Positions 23,146 through 36,100 of a stretch of 64,000 nt of DNA are shown here, one piece after another. Every line of letters begins with the position of its first letter. Position 1 is the stretch's first letter. The notes beneath the pieces were generated by a model. It made no database searches. It had not been told where the DNA came from and was given only the letters and a program-made list of their open reading frames with translations. Both the position numbers and the translations under genes were made by a program. Origin of the DNA: Termitomyces sp. T153 (Eukaryota; Basidiomycota; Agaricomycetes; Agaricales; Lyophyllaceae); NCBI GenBank assembly GCA_018296165.2, contig JACKQL020000025.1, forward strand, positions 372,001 through 436,000, read 5' to 3'.

Positions 23146-26007
23146 ATGCCTCTTGCAACTTTTAGAGCTATTCCATGGCCAGAAACTCTGCCATACGATA
23201 AACAGTCCGTGCCCGTTCCTGGGACGAAGCGTCCTGGCCAGACAGGTGGAGTCAGTTTCCCTGAAATTGCTCATCAATATTGCTAACAGTGTTGGATAGC
23301 TCATTATCGGAATGGTGAAGGTTATATTTATATTGGATTGATCATGTCAACTGAATGTTAAATCAGGCATCTGGGGTCTTACGGACATCAACACCCCCAA
23401 CGTCCTCAAAACCCTGGATGAAGTCTTCGAAAGTGGTTTATCTGTAGGAAAGGATCAACCGTTCCTCGGGCACCGCCCAATCATTTCTACTAAACCTCTT
23501 AAATTTGCTTCTCAATATACATGGGAAACCTATGGTAATGTTGACCTCCGCAGACGTAACGTCGGGAGTGCACTAGCTTCTCTGTTCGCAACGGGTGAAT
23601 TAGGAGGCGGAGAGCTTAATACCGTTGGTATATGGTCCGCTAATCGACCAGGTATCCTACAATCCAGTACATCCGGCATGCATCGATCTGAATACAGGTT
23701 CTCTAAGAATGGCAAATCATCGACATCGCCCTTCAGAGTTATAATATGGTTTCTGTTAGTCTTTATGATACCCTTGGCAAGGATTCCGTCGGTGGGTGTG
23801 ATCACTGAGGCTAAGCGTGCCGCTACTAATCCTTTACTTAGAATACATGTATCTAATTTCTCACCTTTTGCCCCTTTGTATTGCTGACCTATTCGTCATT
23901 TAGAATCAACCATGCTCATCTCACTGTCATCTTTTCCACTTCTGACCACATTCCTACACTTCTTAAACTTGCACCTAAAGTCCCTTTTGTAAAACTTATT
24001 GTCTGCATCGATGATTTGTTGCCTGAGGCTAAACAAATCTTGACGGAATGGGCTCGTTCTCAGAATGTGCAATTAAAGCAAATACGAGAAGGTAGCTACA
24101 GTCTCTCAGCGCTCTGACTTCATATTGACTTTTCATTAGTCGAGATCGATGGAAAAGCGAGCCCATCTGAACCTATTCGAGCAACACACACTGCCATAGC
24201 ATCGATTTGCTACACCTCTGTACGTTGTATGACTCTATGGCTGTTAACTGTAATGTTCATATATGAGCTTTCTAGGGAACGACGAGTAATCCCAAAGGTT
24301 ATTCTATTTGTCTATCGTCTGCTGAATAATGTAAAACGACCCCAGGTGTTGTTCTAACGCACGGTAATCTCGCGTCTGCAACACAGAGCAATCTCTACGG
24401 CCTCACTCTTCCGGATGCGGCTTGTCTTATCTCCTACTTACCCTTGGCGCACATTTACGAGGTTGGTCGCACCGTATTCCACCTGCCGAGCCTAAATAAT
24501 TCTTTGCTTTTAGCGTATATGCGAACTATGTACAATTGCTATCGGTGGTAAGATTGGTTATTACACAGGCGATCCCTTGCGTCTGCTTGAAGACGTTCAG
24601 CTTTTAAAGCCTGATTTCTTCCCATCGGTCCCACGTGTCTTAAATAGAGTCTACCAGGCTGCCATGGCAGGAGGAAACGTGCCTGGCTTGAAAGGCAATC
24701 TTTTCCGCAAGGCAATTCAAGTGAAACTCGACAAGCTTCATGCCACTGGAGATTCAACCCACTTTTTCTGGGATAAACTCGTGTTTAGAAAGGCAAGATG
24801 CGCTTGACTGCAAGAAAGTAAAGCAGTCTTGGCTGATGTTCTTTCGTATGCCATATAGATTCAGGCCGTTCTTGGGGGCCAACTCAAACTAGTGACTAGT
24901 GGATCTGCTCCCATCGGTCCTGACGTCATGGACTTCCTCAAAATTGCTTTCGCCTGCGAAGTTTATGAAGGTGAGATCCTCGCATTAATTGATGTATGCA
25001 TATTAACTAACACTGTTCCAGGGTAAGTTATAACTACCCTTAGTTTGAGTGTCACCAACGCGTATGATTCCAGTTATGGGATGACCGAGAATTGCGCCAC
25101 ATGTGCAAAAGGGTTGCCGAATGATCCAACGTCCAGTGGAACAGTGGGTCCCCCACAGCCTATCAACGAAATCAAGCTTGTCGATGTCCCTGCTATGGGT
25201 TACACATCAGAAGACAAGCCAAACCCCCGCGGGGAGCTTTGTGTGCGGGGTGCCAACTGTTTCAAGGTTTATTATAAAGGTGCTGTCGCTCGAGTCTTAA
25301 CCCCTCGCCTTCTATGAACAACCGTATTCGCCAGACGAGAAAAATACTAAAGAAACTATTGACGAAGAAGGTTGGCTCCACACTGGAGATGTTGGGGAAA
25401 TCGACCCAGTTGGCCGAGTCAAGATTATTGATCGAGTCAAGGTACATCCGTGATCAAGATTTGAAGGGCTGTCTTCTCATTCTCTCCTAGAACATTATGA
25501 AACTCGCCCAAGGGGAATATGTTGCGCTTGAGAAGATTGAAAACTTGTACAGCTCTTCATCTGTGATTGCGCAAATATATGTCCACGGCGACTCCTTGCA
25601 GTCGTATCTCCTCGCCGTCGTCATACCCGATCCTGTTCAGTTAGCAATCTTGGCATCCAAAATTTATGGGAAGAGGATCTTGCCGGAGGATCTTGAAGAA
25701 TTGGCCCGTGCGTGTCAAGATAAACGCGTCAACGAGAATATTCTTGCCATTATCACGAAGGAGGCTAAGCGAAATGACTTGAAGGGGTACACTCGTTCTA
25801 CATCCGAGTCTTATTCGACACTGACCACGAGTTCCTACTAGCTTCGAGACGATCAAGAGAATCCATCTCAGCCTCAATGCCTTCAGCGTCGAAGACGGAA
25901 CATTGACACCGACGATGAAAATCCGAAGGAAGGATGCATACAACAAGTTCAAGACAGAGCTTGATGAACTTTATACCCTCGGAGAACCGTCAGTGTCGAA
26001 ATTGTGA
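23146..26007 (+). CDS. Long-chain acyl-CoA synthetase with peroxisomal PTS1 signal
   Basis: An ATP-dependent fatty acyl-CoA ligase (FAA/ACSL group). The start is [20 protein letters not shown]. Conserved blocks in order: [56 protein letters not shown], the P-loop [138 protein letters not shown] and [20 protein letters not shown]. The last residues are [11 protein letters not shown] is the canonical peroxisomal targeting signal, so the enzyme most likely activates fatty acids for beta-oxidation in peroxisomes. About ten short introns interrupt it. It is convergent with the MFS transporter; the stop codons lie about 130 bp apart. All adenylation motifs are present. Confidence 0.95.
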
Positions 26008-26136
26008 TACCTACCATGAACACGTTGGTTTAGGCCTGTATTGTCCCAAGCTTACTGGATTTAGATATCGCGGTGTTATGTATACAACTATATACGTACA
26101 TAGAATACAGATTATGCAAAGTGGGCATCGTGCTAT

Positions 26137-28028
26137 TCACTCTTTACGACCGAGCATCACAGTCGCATAACGGCCCACATTCTTGGCTTCGTGCATGCCC
26201 CAGAAGGATATTACAACCATCACAAAAACCCAAAAGTGACCTTTTAAGAAGTCTTTGTTGATCGAATATGCAAATACGGAGCTAAAAAGTAAACAAAGAT
26301 TTTAACAGATTCATCGGAAACAGTAATTTTGCACTCTTACCTGACAAAGGCGGGGGAAAGAGCACGAGCGAAGCACATGCAGAATTGCACTAGGCCGTTC
26401 GTAGAGCCTAGAGACGCAGGGTTGGGTGCGTATTCCTTGACCAAGATCATACTGATCCTGAATTCCTTTTAGTCATCCAAACAAACTTTATGATACAATA
26501 TCACATCTTACGAATATGCGAGGCAAGCGACCCGAGATAAGCCCAGGACGATAGCGATTCCAACCCAGATCTTTGCTCGAGTCTCGGTAGGAACCAAGCC
26601 TGTACCTACATCATCAAAGTCGTAGCGTGCCAATAAATTGAGGAAGGGAAGGATGGCGAAAGTCAGTGGCCACATGCCCATACAAAAAGAATAGAATTGG
26701 GTGGTGTCAAAGGTGCGCAAAAGGGTGGGCAGGAAGAGCAGCTGGATACCAGCAGAGATTGCACCTGCGGTGGCTAGTGAGTATCCAATTTGTGATGCCT
26801 GATGAGTAGTAGGGGTCATGATCAATGACATCGGAAGACGGCGAGAAAATGAATGTAAAGGACGTACGGAGAAAGACAGACCACCGGTTTGGATAGGAGA
26901 ATAACAGAAAAGGACAAAGACGACGTCAAATGCTGTTGCGATGAAGCACAGGGCAAACCCGGAGGTACTTAGAGCTCGTATGACGGGGTTTGAGAGGAGA
27001 CCCACAACACTGGTCGGAGGTGGCGCAGAATGCGCCGCATCCTGAGTATCAGTTGCGCCATAGGATTCGGGTATGCGTGCACCTTTTGTGATTATACCCT
27101 GACACTTCGGCGGAAGAGTCTGTGGATACTATGGGTACATGCCTTGAGAGAAAGTGGTTAAGGCCAACCTCATCTAAATAAAAATATGCCAGTATGACCC
27201 CAACGAGCCCGAGCAGAGCGGAGACGAAACAGGGGAGGAAGTAAGGGAAGGTCTTCAAAAATGGAATGTTGAAAAACTGTGGGTGCTTTGTTGCTGGATT
27301 GGAAAGACTACCTCCGATCAAAGGTCTGTATTCGGGAGTTGATTAGAAAGACAGATCTTTGTCGAAGGTTACGTACCCGATGATGGCACCAAGTGGCCAG
27401 AAAATCGCATAAATGGAAAAGGCAAAAGCTTGATTGGAGGAATTTGTGAGTTCTCCAAGTACAGAGTGAACCACAGCTACGTTTCCGGAGCAGAATCCAG
27501 CTATACGAATACGGTGAGCTTTCAGGTGGGCAAATGGAGAGTGCTTACCGAAAGAGCGAAACAACAATATTTGGGCAAGAGAAGTGGAGATTCCAAAGAA
27601 TGCTGTCGCAACTACCATACCTAGAGTCCCAATCAACACCACTGGGCGGCGACCCATTGCGTCTGTGGAGGGCGGTGGGTGTCAGCCTCTTTAAGGACTG
27701 TGGATGGACAAACCAGAGATTCGTGCCCACTGATATATGCTGAGCAGTTGAGCAACGGCGAAGCTGGATTCCTGGGAGAGCATGAATACTACATTCTATC
27801 TGGTTGCATTGAGCATACCACCAGTCCGCTGTAGAAGCCAATCTGGGACGTATCGGTGGTTACCTTGAGGCGAGTTATGAACTCGTTGATGTAAGGAAAG
27901 ACCTGGAGGCGGTGTTGGATGGGCAGCTGAAGAAAAGACGAACGGACCTGTGTGAATGCTATTGGATCTACTAGGCGAACGGCGCAGAGAGCGGCAAAGG
28001 GGGCCTTGGGTGGGGGGTTGGGAGACAT
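26137..28028 (-). CDS. MFS transporter (ZIFL/YCR023C-like)
   Basis: A 12-span major facilitator transporter. The start MSPNPPPKAPFAALCAVRLV leads into DPIAFTQVFPYINEFI and ISQIGFYSGLVESSFAVAQL-type helices. Motif A appears as ISDAMGRRPVVLIGT, followed by TAFFGISTSLAQILLFRSF, AGFCSGNVAVVHSVLGELT and FAFSIYAIFWPLGAIIGPLI. The second half begins FVLFCYSPIQTGGLSFS and continues ASQIGYSLATAGAISAG, QLLFLPTLLRTFD and IVLGLSRVACLAYSISMILV. It ends HFWVFVMVVISFWGMHEAKN, VGRYATVMLGRKE. This layout matches the fungal group related to yeast YCR023C and plant zinc-induced facilitator-like carriers. The substrate is unknown. About seven introns occur. The start is divergent from the gene at 28114, leaving an 85-bp shared promoter region. 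Confidence 0.9.
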
Positions 28029-28113
28029 TAGAGGACTCAGAGGCTAACTAACAGTAGTTTATATCTGTGATCGGGCCGTAATGTTAAACATTCCAACTTG
28101 GACTGTCGCCACC

Positions 28114-28872
28114 ATGTCGGACCAGCCTCTGCTCGTTGCGCCGCGGCCTGTGCGCCTGGGTGGCGTCGTCGTCGGCAGAACACACGCGCACTCCGCCCAC
28201 GACCGCCTCCTCACCAACGCCAGCCCTCTCGACGACTTCAAACTCACTCTCTTTTCCGACTCGTCCTCTGATAAAGACTCTCTCTCTCCGCGATCCTCTC
28301 CTCGGTCAGTCTTCTCTTCCTTCATCTTCCTCTCATCTATATATTCTACAGCTCTGGTCTCCCCTCCGAGGCGCTCGAGGAGTTTCTCTCCATCTTGCGC
28401 CCCTCCTTCTTCCCCCCGACGTCCCCAGTGCTTAGGTCACGACGCCAAGCCGCATCTCTTCCGGCCTATCCCCAGGATCGTTCTCTTACCTTCCAGGCCA
28501 GAAACCGACTCGAGTTGCTGTCCGAGACAACCAACATCTCTGACGACATGGATATCTCCCGCTCTCAGCAGCCGAGTCGGAACAGCATCTGCCTCACCCC
28601 TGACCCTATGAACGAGGACGAAGCACACTTGGACATCGATAGCGACAACTTTCCTTTCCGTTGGTACAAATCCAACCCTCTTTGTAAGCTTACCTTGCCC
28701 CTGAATTCCGTTATCTATCAACTTATGAATGATCGCAGCTTCTCCCATCTCGCGAACTCATACTCGTAATCCTTTCCTGCGATATGCTTCTAATCGATCT
28801 CCAGCCATGATATCACCAGCAGCGGTTCCCCTCCCACAGCCAACACCCGACGAAATAGTCGACATGTCATAA
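28114..28872 (+). CDS. Hypothetical Ser/Pro-rich protein
   Basis: I do not recognise a named family. Exon 1 starts MSDQPLLVAPRPVRLGGVVV and ends SLSPRSSPR at a GTCAGT donor (about 28304). After an intron ending TCTACAG, exon 2 gives SGLPSEALEEFLSILRPSFF, SLPAYPQDRSLTFQARNRLE and a Ser/Asp-rich stretch (TTNISDDMDISRSQQPSRN), up to FRWYKSNPL. After a second intron, exon 3 reads SSPISRTHTRNPFLRYASNR, AMISPAAVPLPQPTPDEIVD and stops. The alternating Ser-Pro sites suggest a regulated, largely disordered protein. The small helical block EALEEFLSILRPSFFP is the best candidate for a conserved core. It is divergent from the MFS transporter. Confidence 0.7.
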
Positions 28873-29115
28873 ACGATGCATGCCCAAACCCTGCTTCATA
28901 CCTCACTGTTTGCACACTCGTTATTTCTCGGTTGGACCATATATAGTTAAGTCACGGAATGCCATATCCTTTATCTACTCTACCTACCCCCTTCATGGTT
29001 TATAGTCGGTAAACTATCCCATCTAAATCACAACGCCATTCACCTACTTGTACTCTGTATTCCTTGTTAAATTTTATTTCATGATTTGTTGTTTTACAAT
29101 GTCCAACTTTCTTTC
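28873..29115 (+). other. Convergent 3' spacer
   Basis: A spacer between the stop codons of two convergent genes. It holds T-rich and A-rich tracts consistent with 3' ends, and nothing else recognisable. Confidence 0.45.
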
Positions 29116-30902
29116 TCAAGGCGCCCATGGGGACTGACTTTGTCCGCCAACACCCTCTGTTAATAGGATGGCAGCACCGTCTTCTCTTATCACAAAACAA
29201 TCTTCTAGTCTGACACCCACCTGAACGACCAAACACTGTCAACCACGCTGGAGAAAGAAAAATCTCTCCACTTACTTGGCCTTCGATGTAGATTCCAGGT
29301 TCATCGGAGAAGGTGTGACCACTTCTGATAACCACGTCACTACCTCCACGCAAATAGGGATCTTCGTGTACTTCAAGTCCGATGCCTACGCGTCACGGTC
29401 AAACAAGCTTCGCATAATTTCATTTGAAGGATCGAACCGTGTCCGAGTCTGTGGGTGAAGTACGTCGCATAACCTTCGCTTCCTAGAAGTTGTCTTGCAG
29501 CTCCATCGACACTTCTGGTCAGAACCCCTGCACGAGCTGCACGCAAGGCTGTAGTTTGCGCCGCGCGAACGTACTTCCAGATGTCGTGATGTTCAAGCGG
29601 AATAGTAGAACCAGGCAACGCGACGGTCTTGTCACACACACATCAAAAACCGACAAAGGGGATCAAAGAAATTAGAAACCCTCACTCTAGTTACATCACT
29701 ATAATATCCGTGAAGAGATGCCGTACAGTCGAACAGAGCAAAGTCTGAGGCATTTAATGCACGATCTGTCCCGCTTCCGTGAGGAAGAGCAGCGTTTTCT
29801 GTAAGTAGTTTGATCAGCTGAGATTCGTTCCTTGCCCCCACCCACAGCACAGACCTCCGAATAGCGTCAAGCATCCACCGTTCTCGAGGCCAAAAGATGC
29901 CAGGGCAAAAGCTGCCCAAGCACGCGCCCTTGACTCACGAATGCCGACGTACAATTGTTGGTGTACTGCACGGATCGCAAGGACAGTAGCCTATACAAGA
30001 TTGCAAACTGTGCTGTTGGTCATTATAGCAGACAGATTTACCTCATTCGCACACTTCAAAAGATCAATCTCGGCCTTGGACTTGCGCTCCCGTAATTCCC
30101 TGATTGTCTCCGGTGCTGAAAGAATAGTAGCATTGGGAAGTGCCAGCTCAAAACCATCTGAAATGAACTTCCGGATACTGCTATCTACATAGATAGTGCC
30201 AGTCACCGTGTGAGGGAAAACTGACGACGCGAGTTCGTAGGGATTTGCGTCCTCAGGCCATTCTATATACTGAACTGGGGACTCGGAGGGTACAAGAAGT
30301 GATTTCGCCCGAGTGGCTTCAAACTGGCCGAGAAATCAGCGATAAAGAAAACGATTGATCTTGAGGCCATCACCTTAGGGGTCAGGACAGATATTTTAGC
30401 AAGAGGACCCTCTAAAGCCTCGGAGGGAGTAATTATCAGAAGCAAAGGTCGCTCGGAGAGTTTCCAATTCGTCTGAGATATGTTTCCAAAGAAAGTTGCA
30501 CTTGCCCCGGGTTCGGCAATGTAAGCAGACGCGTTAAGTGCCAACAGCTTCTCAACCAAAGCATTTTGTCGCCTGTAGTACTCGAATTTGTCAATTGGGG
30601 AAGTGTGCGCGCAGTGGTTGTTCCATGGGACGACACCCGGTCGGTTCGATCTTTGAATTCGACCTTTGGAAGGCCGTTCGAAGGACCACGGAACGAAGTT
30701 GATCAAGGCAAGGAAGGAAATCAGAACCACCAATCTTGTTACCTGGAAGATGTTCAGATAGCTTTCGACTTCAGCGAAGGAGGTGTCTGCCGACGTTTGT
30801 TATGGTTGACCCAGATTTTCGGAAACCTCCCCGTTCTTCGTCTACTTTGTCGTGTGTGCTATACTGTTTCATTGGCGTGGCTGCGTCCAGAGAAAAGGCC
30901 AT
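29116..30902 (-). CDS. Membrane-anchored M24B aminopeptidase P-like (Xaa-Pro peptidase)
   Basis: A metallopeptidase of the M24 (pita-bread) fold. The start [20 protein letters not shown] is a polar tail. After a 40-nt intron, [27 protein letters not shown] forms a single membrane anchor, so the enzyme is predicted to be type II with a lumenal or secreted catalytic part. The N-terminal creatinase domain has [20 protein letters not shown] and [14 protein letters not shown]. The catalytic domain has [35 protein letters not shown] (first metal Asp pair), [20 protein letters not shown] (metal His), [11 protein letters not shown] (metal Glu) and [15 protein letters not shown] (last Glu). All five ligand positions are kept. 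The end is [13 protein letters not shown]. About nine introns occur. An in-frame ATG at 30872 is an alternative start. It is divergent from the AlkB-like gene, 115 bp away. Confidence 0.92.
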
Positions 30903-31016
30903 AGGGAGAAGATGCGAATCCTACAACGCGTCGCTGGTTTGTCATGCATGTATTGACAGGAGCGTCGAGGTCATCTGATATAAATCAAGGATGTCTGATT
31001 GGATCAAATCCGGTCA

Positions 31017-32507
31017 ATGGACTCCAACGACACCGATACTCTTCTTGCTCTTGTTGCCAGTTTATTGACAGAGAAACGGCCCGACCCCGATACTATCCTG
31101 GAAGCTCTCGTGCAATGTGATGGTGATGTTGAAGCCGCGGCCAATCTTCTCAACGGCAAAGCCGACATAAAGACTAAAAAGAGGAAAAGGGTAGGTCTCG
31201 AGACTTGGTTGGAAAAATCATCAAAGAGTCCTAGAATTTCGAGTGACGGCCCGTCTACGCAAGAAGAATCAAGAAAAAAAAACCCAAGCTCTTCAATTCA
31301 TACGCGTCTACTACCCGTTGTAGACCTCATGTCGGTCCTTCAGCCTCCCCCCTCACCGACAAAGAAAAAACTGGTTCAGCTTCCACCGCTCTTACTCACC
31401 AATCCTGACATGGTGGCTGAAAATACCCCCTGTACGCTACATCTTTCGGTCCTGCCCCCAGAGCTTGCTTGCAAGTTGTTTTATACAATGATTGCTGCGT
31501 CTCGTAGCTGGAGTCGTAATAAATGGTGGTTGTTCGATAGGGTGGTTGAGAGCCCTCATCGTACTTCTTTCTTTGCACGGGAGGGTAGTGGTCCAATGCA
31601 GGAAGCAGCTCAACATTGGTATCTTTGGATTCAAGATCCTTCTCTACATACATCACTCACTCATCTTTCGCTCAGGTATAATGGCAGAATGACTGACCCT
31701 CCATCTGCATTTCCTTTTGCAATGGAGGAGGCTTGTGAGATTGTTGAACGCGTTGTTAACGAGCAATTGAAACGGCGGCAACGTTTTCCTTTAGAATGGG
31801 GAGCAGGCGATACAGACGGGGCCTGGAGGGCTAACGTAGCTGCCTCAAACTGTTATGAAGGGTCGAAAGAATCTGTTGGATTTCATTCAGATCAGTTGAC
31901 ATATCTTGGACCGTATCCAACAATCGCATCTCTCAGCCTTGGTGAGTGAATCAGGCGTGGTATTTAAATACCTACCAAGCTCGCCTGCGATTCCAGGGAC
32001 TCAGAGAATCTTCAGCTTGCGGGAGGTAATCCCTGCAGATGAGGTCAACGATCGCAAGGCGAGGACATTTAACATACCCTTGCCCCACAACTCTGTTCGT
32101 TATTTTCTCTTCCAAGTTACCTTCTCCAAGTAATCTTTCCACAGCTCACAATCATGCACGCATCATGCCAAGAACGATTCAAGCATTCTATTCCTCCACA
32201 ACAGGCTATCGATCTCTTTCGTCCTGCTTTCCCCGAGACGCCTGGAGCAGACATCCAATCCTCTAATTGCCGCATCAACATCACTTTTCGTTTCTACAGA
32301 CCCGATTTCACCCCTTCATGCACACCGCGTTGCAAATGCGGCATCCCGACCATTCTTCGGCCTGACATGAAGAATCGAAGCGATGGGAAGAGTGATCGCT
32401 ATTGGTGGTCATGCTACGCTGGTGCTCAAAACGATGGGAAGGGTTGTAAGTTTTGGAAGGTTATGGATATGAAGGCCGAAGGCAGAGGCTCGGATTTTCA
32501 CAGTTAG
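31017..32507 (+). CDS. AlkB-type 2OG-Fe(II) dioxygenase with CUE and GRF zinc-finger domains
   Basis: A predicted nucleic-acid demethylase of the AlkB family (ALKBH2/3 group), with ubiquitin-binding and DNA-binding extras. The N-terminus LLALVASLLTEKRPDPDTIL, EALVQCDGDVEAAANLLNG is a CUE/UBA-like ubiquitin-binding helix bundle. A basic linker (KKRKRVGLETWLEKSSKSPR) follows. The oxygenase domain has LSVLPPELACKLFYTMI, ANVAASNCYEGSKESVGFHS, then the iron ligands H-S-D in GFHSDQLTYLGPYP, IASLSLGTQRIFSLR, the third ligand His in QERFKHSIPP, and the 2-oxoglutarate Arg in RINITFRFYRPDF. The C-terminus PRCKCGIPTILRP with RYWWSCYAGAQNDGKGCKFW is a GRF zinc finger, found in DNA-repair proteins. Two introns fall near 31940 and 32092. 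A role in alkylation repair is inferred from the domains. It is divergent from the M24 peptidase. Confidence 0.9.
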
Positions 32508-33197
32508 AAGTCGTGTAATCTGTACTGAAACGTAGTCTGGCAACAAGCTGTCTGCAAACCTTTTCAGAGACCTATCTACGAGTGAGTGTTACTCTAGCGT
32601 ATCAATGTTTTGCGAGTCCATTGACGAATTGACCTCGTCTAGGACGACTACTCACGCCATTTGTTACGATTCATGGATACGAGGAGCGAGGTTCATACTG
32701 GGCTACATTTTGAGCGGAGATCCTGATAGTAAATCAACATCCGATTTCTGGCATTGCTCATCTTGTCTCATGGTGGAATCACTTGTCAATTGTCAGCCAC
32801 TTTCCAAACCTTAGCTGGCGCTCTTGTGCTTTCTTCGTTTACTCGGATCTCTCCTTCTGCCAGGCCAACGAAATCATAGAGTACATCCATGGTCACGAAA
32901 GATTACTTATCCTAAGGTCGGCTTCGACAGCTGCAGTGACATTTGATTGGTCTGATATTCATATTCTGATTCTTTGCCAAAGTTTTGTATGTAGAAAATT
33001 TATGATCTTTACGACTTGTACAGGGCAATAGGATATTTTGAACGTCAAACGTCTCATATTAGTCACCATGCCTGATCTGTAACTCGTTACATCATAATGT
33101 GGTCAACTCGTGTTGAAGTAAACCACGCGTATAACTTACGGCGGCGCACACTTGATACTATTCTATCTCGCTCTCTTTTCCAGTACACTGTTCTGCT
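32508..33197 (+). other. Intergenic interval between the AlkB-like and M13 genes
   Basis: Short plus-strand ORFs (32605-32814, 32783-33031) carry no recognisable motif and no clear splice partners. It is probably a 3' flank and the M13 promoter. Confidence 0.45.
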
Positions 33198-36100
33198 ATG
33201 GCAGAACGGCCTCCAAGGCCAGCATCTGATCACGGCAAGTACCTCCTCAGACACGCTTTAACTTTTTGTTTAACAGAATCTCTTTAGAAACGGCGTCGTT
33301 GCTGCAGAATCCTGAGGCTGACCGAACGAATGATGTGTCCAATGCGACCTTCTCAGAACGCGCTGAAGCTATTGCTCGAGAACCCCTCACTCCTCTTACC
33401 AAGATTCTCCTGGTTCTCGCACTTGTCCTACTACTCTCAACTTCTGTGAGTGTTGCCTCGGATTCTTTGGGGTCAAAGGTTACTGAGATTTGCAAAGGTC
33501 TTCATTGGGTTGTTTGCTGGTGTTCAACACAAGCTCAATTTAGAACGCAGTCGCAACAGAGATGGCGAAAGGCCGCCTCATGCAACATTTACTACCACGG
33601 CCATAACTACCTCAACTGCCATTTCGACTCAAACTACAAGCATTACAACGACCGCCACCAGGACGGAGATCATCACACCTGCTCCTGGCCCCACAGCTCC
33701 ACCGAAGGAGGTCAGTCCCTATGCCGTTTTCAATGACATGAATATTAACACCACGCACAAGGAGATATGTCTGACCCCTCAATGCATTTTGCTATCCGGA
33801 TCTATCCTTTCTTCCCTTGATACGTTTCAGGATCCATGCGAAAAATTTTATGACTTTGCGAGTGCGTCATGTTCCAACCAATCTAGTTCAACCAGCACCG
33901 ACTTACATCACACTGTAGCCGGCGGATGGCTCCGTGCTCACCCCCTTCCGGCCGATAAGAGTAGCTATGGAAATTTCGAAGCCGTTGCTGAGCGCAATAG
34001 GCAGGTCATACAGAGAATACTCGAGTCTAACACCGATAAATCTTCGTTCGAACGGAGCCCAGATCAACAGATTATGCGTAAACTTCGCGACTTCTATGCT
34101 TCTTGTATCAGCGAAGATACTCTGGATGATTTAGGGACTATTCCTTTGTTAGATTTTGTGAAAGCACTTCGTCGGAAATTCCGTGGGTTGAAGAACCCTA
34201 GTAGCAAGGAATCGATCGACCTCACGGCTGCGCTTGCTTTCCTTCACTCTCAAGGTTACTCTTTGCTTGGAGAATCTAAATGTAGTTCGATCATTGACTA
34301 TGTTACGGCAGGTGTCGAAGCACTGTTTTCATTCGAGATCGAAGGTGATGTGGGCAGAGATCCCAATGACATGACTTTATGGTTTAGTCAGCCAAGTTTG
34401 GGTCTCCCTTCCAAGGTTGATGCGGTTAAAATCTGGTCAGCTGGTTGTTAACATTTTTTTTCAGGAATATTATGACGATAAGGCGATTCTTGATGGTTAT
34501 AAACAGGCCATCGAACGACTTCTTCTGACTCTTTCTGAAGAAGACGATAAACTCAGGGATGTTGAAACTTCTGAATCGGTCACAATCCAGGAATCAGATG
34601 TCTGGCCTCCTTGGCCCTGGCCTCCCTGGGATGAAGACGACGATGACAAAGGAGGGGACAAGAAGCCTACGAACAGAACGGAGCGTGTCCATAAAATTGC
34701 TCAAAAAATTATTACGCTCGAGAAGCGTTTGGCTGAGGCAAGCCTTGACCTGTCAGTCTTGATTTTATTCTATTCTGCATTGTTCTCAAGTCAGCGGACA
34801 GCGATGTCTTGGTTCAAAATCCAATCGCAACGTACAACCCTCTTCCATTGTCTAACCTGACAGATACTCTTCCACAAATAGACTTACCGGAATATTTCGC
34901 AGCCTTTACACCTCGAAATTTCCCTTCGATTGTGATTCAAACATATCCTGCGTATGCCTCCTCTCTTGCCGAGACTTTGGACAAGACGTCCAAGGACGTA
35001 CTGGAAGCATATCTCATCGTTCGTGCTGCTTTGGCTCTGGCACCCCATCTAGGTTTGAGGACAGAAGCATGGCAGGCGCAGCGGTCTCTCTACGAGCTTT
35101 TAAATGGCATCAAGAAAGGTGTCGTTGGTGATCGTCCAGAGTACTGCATTGAGAAGGTAGAAGAGTCATTGGGCTTTGCAGTGGGACGGTACTTTGTCAA
35201 CGAAACCTTTGCCGGTGATTCCAAGGAAAAGGGAACCCAGATCATCACAGGTATGAAAATTTCTCGGAGGAGTGACATTGATTCACGATTTACTTTGCTT
35301 CCAAAAGACATTGTCAAGGCTTTCAAGGCTTCACTACCACACATTGATTGGATGGACAAGAAGTCCGGTAAAGCTGCAGCTGAAAAGGTGTGTCATCTGC
35401 ATTATTGCTACACTGTTTATTTATTTTTTCCAACAGGCCGATGCAATCCGTGTCAAAGTGGGGTACCCTGTGTCTCCAAATACAGAAGATGCCTCCTCGA
35501 TTGCACAATATTACAATCTGGTAAATGTTGACAAAGTGAACTTTTTCAACAATATTATCAGCGCTGTGTAGGTTGTACACTTGACTTGTTAAGTGAATCT
35601 CAATCTTGCTTCTAGTAAAAGCGACCAGTACAAAAAGTGGCAACAGCTAGGCAAGCGAAGAAATCAGGATATATGGCTTATGTTCCCATCAACTGTCAAT
35701 GCATATTTTGATCCTCCCGCCAACGAGGTAGAAATTGAGAATTAGATGAAAGATTATACATTGACTTTCGTGCAGATTGTTTTTCCTGCAGGAATCTTAC
35801 AACCTCCATTTTTTGATGCTAGCTGGTGAGTTTAGTATCTCTTTATTGGTCACGTTGTTTGACAATTCGGGTAAACCCAGGCCTTCCTATATTTCTTACG
35901 GCGCTTTTGGCCATGTTGCTGCACATGAGTTGACTGTGAGTTAGTTTGATTTCATGCATGCAGCTTCAACTTAAAAAGTCCCACTAGCATGCCTTTGATT
36001 CTGCTGGTCGACTGTACAATCAAGATGGGAAATTGGAGGAGTGGTGGACAAACTCGACTAGTGAAGGTTTCCGGGTCAAGCAAAAGTGCATTGTTGATCA

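Noticed and set aside
34600..34660. WPPWPWPPWDEDDDDKGG as a sign of frame loss in the M13 gene
   Set aside because: The frame stays open on both sides and rejoins conserved M13 sequence, so this is a low-complexity insertion, not an error.
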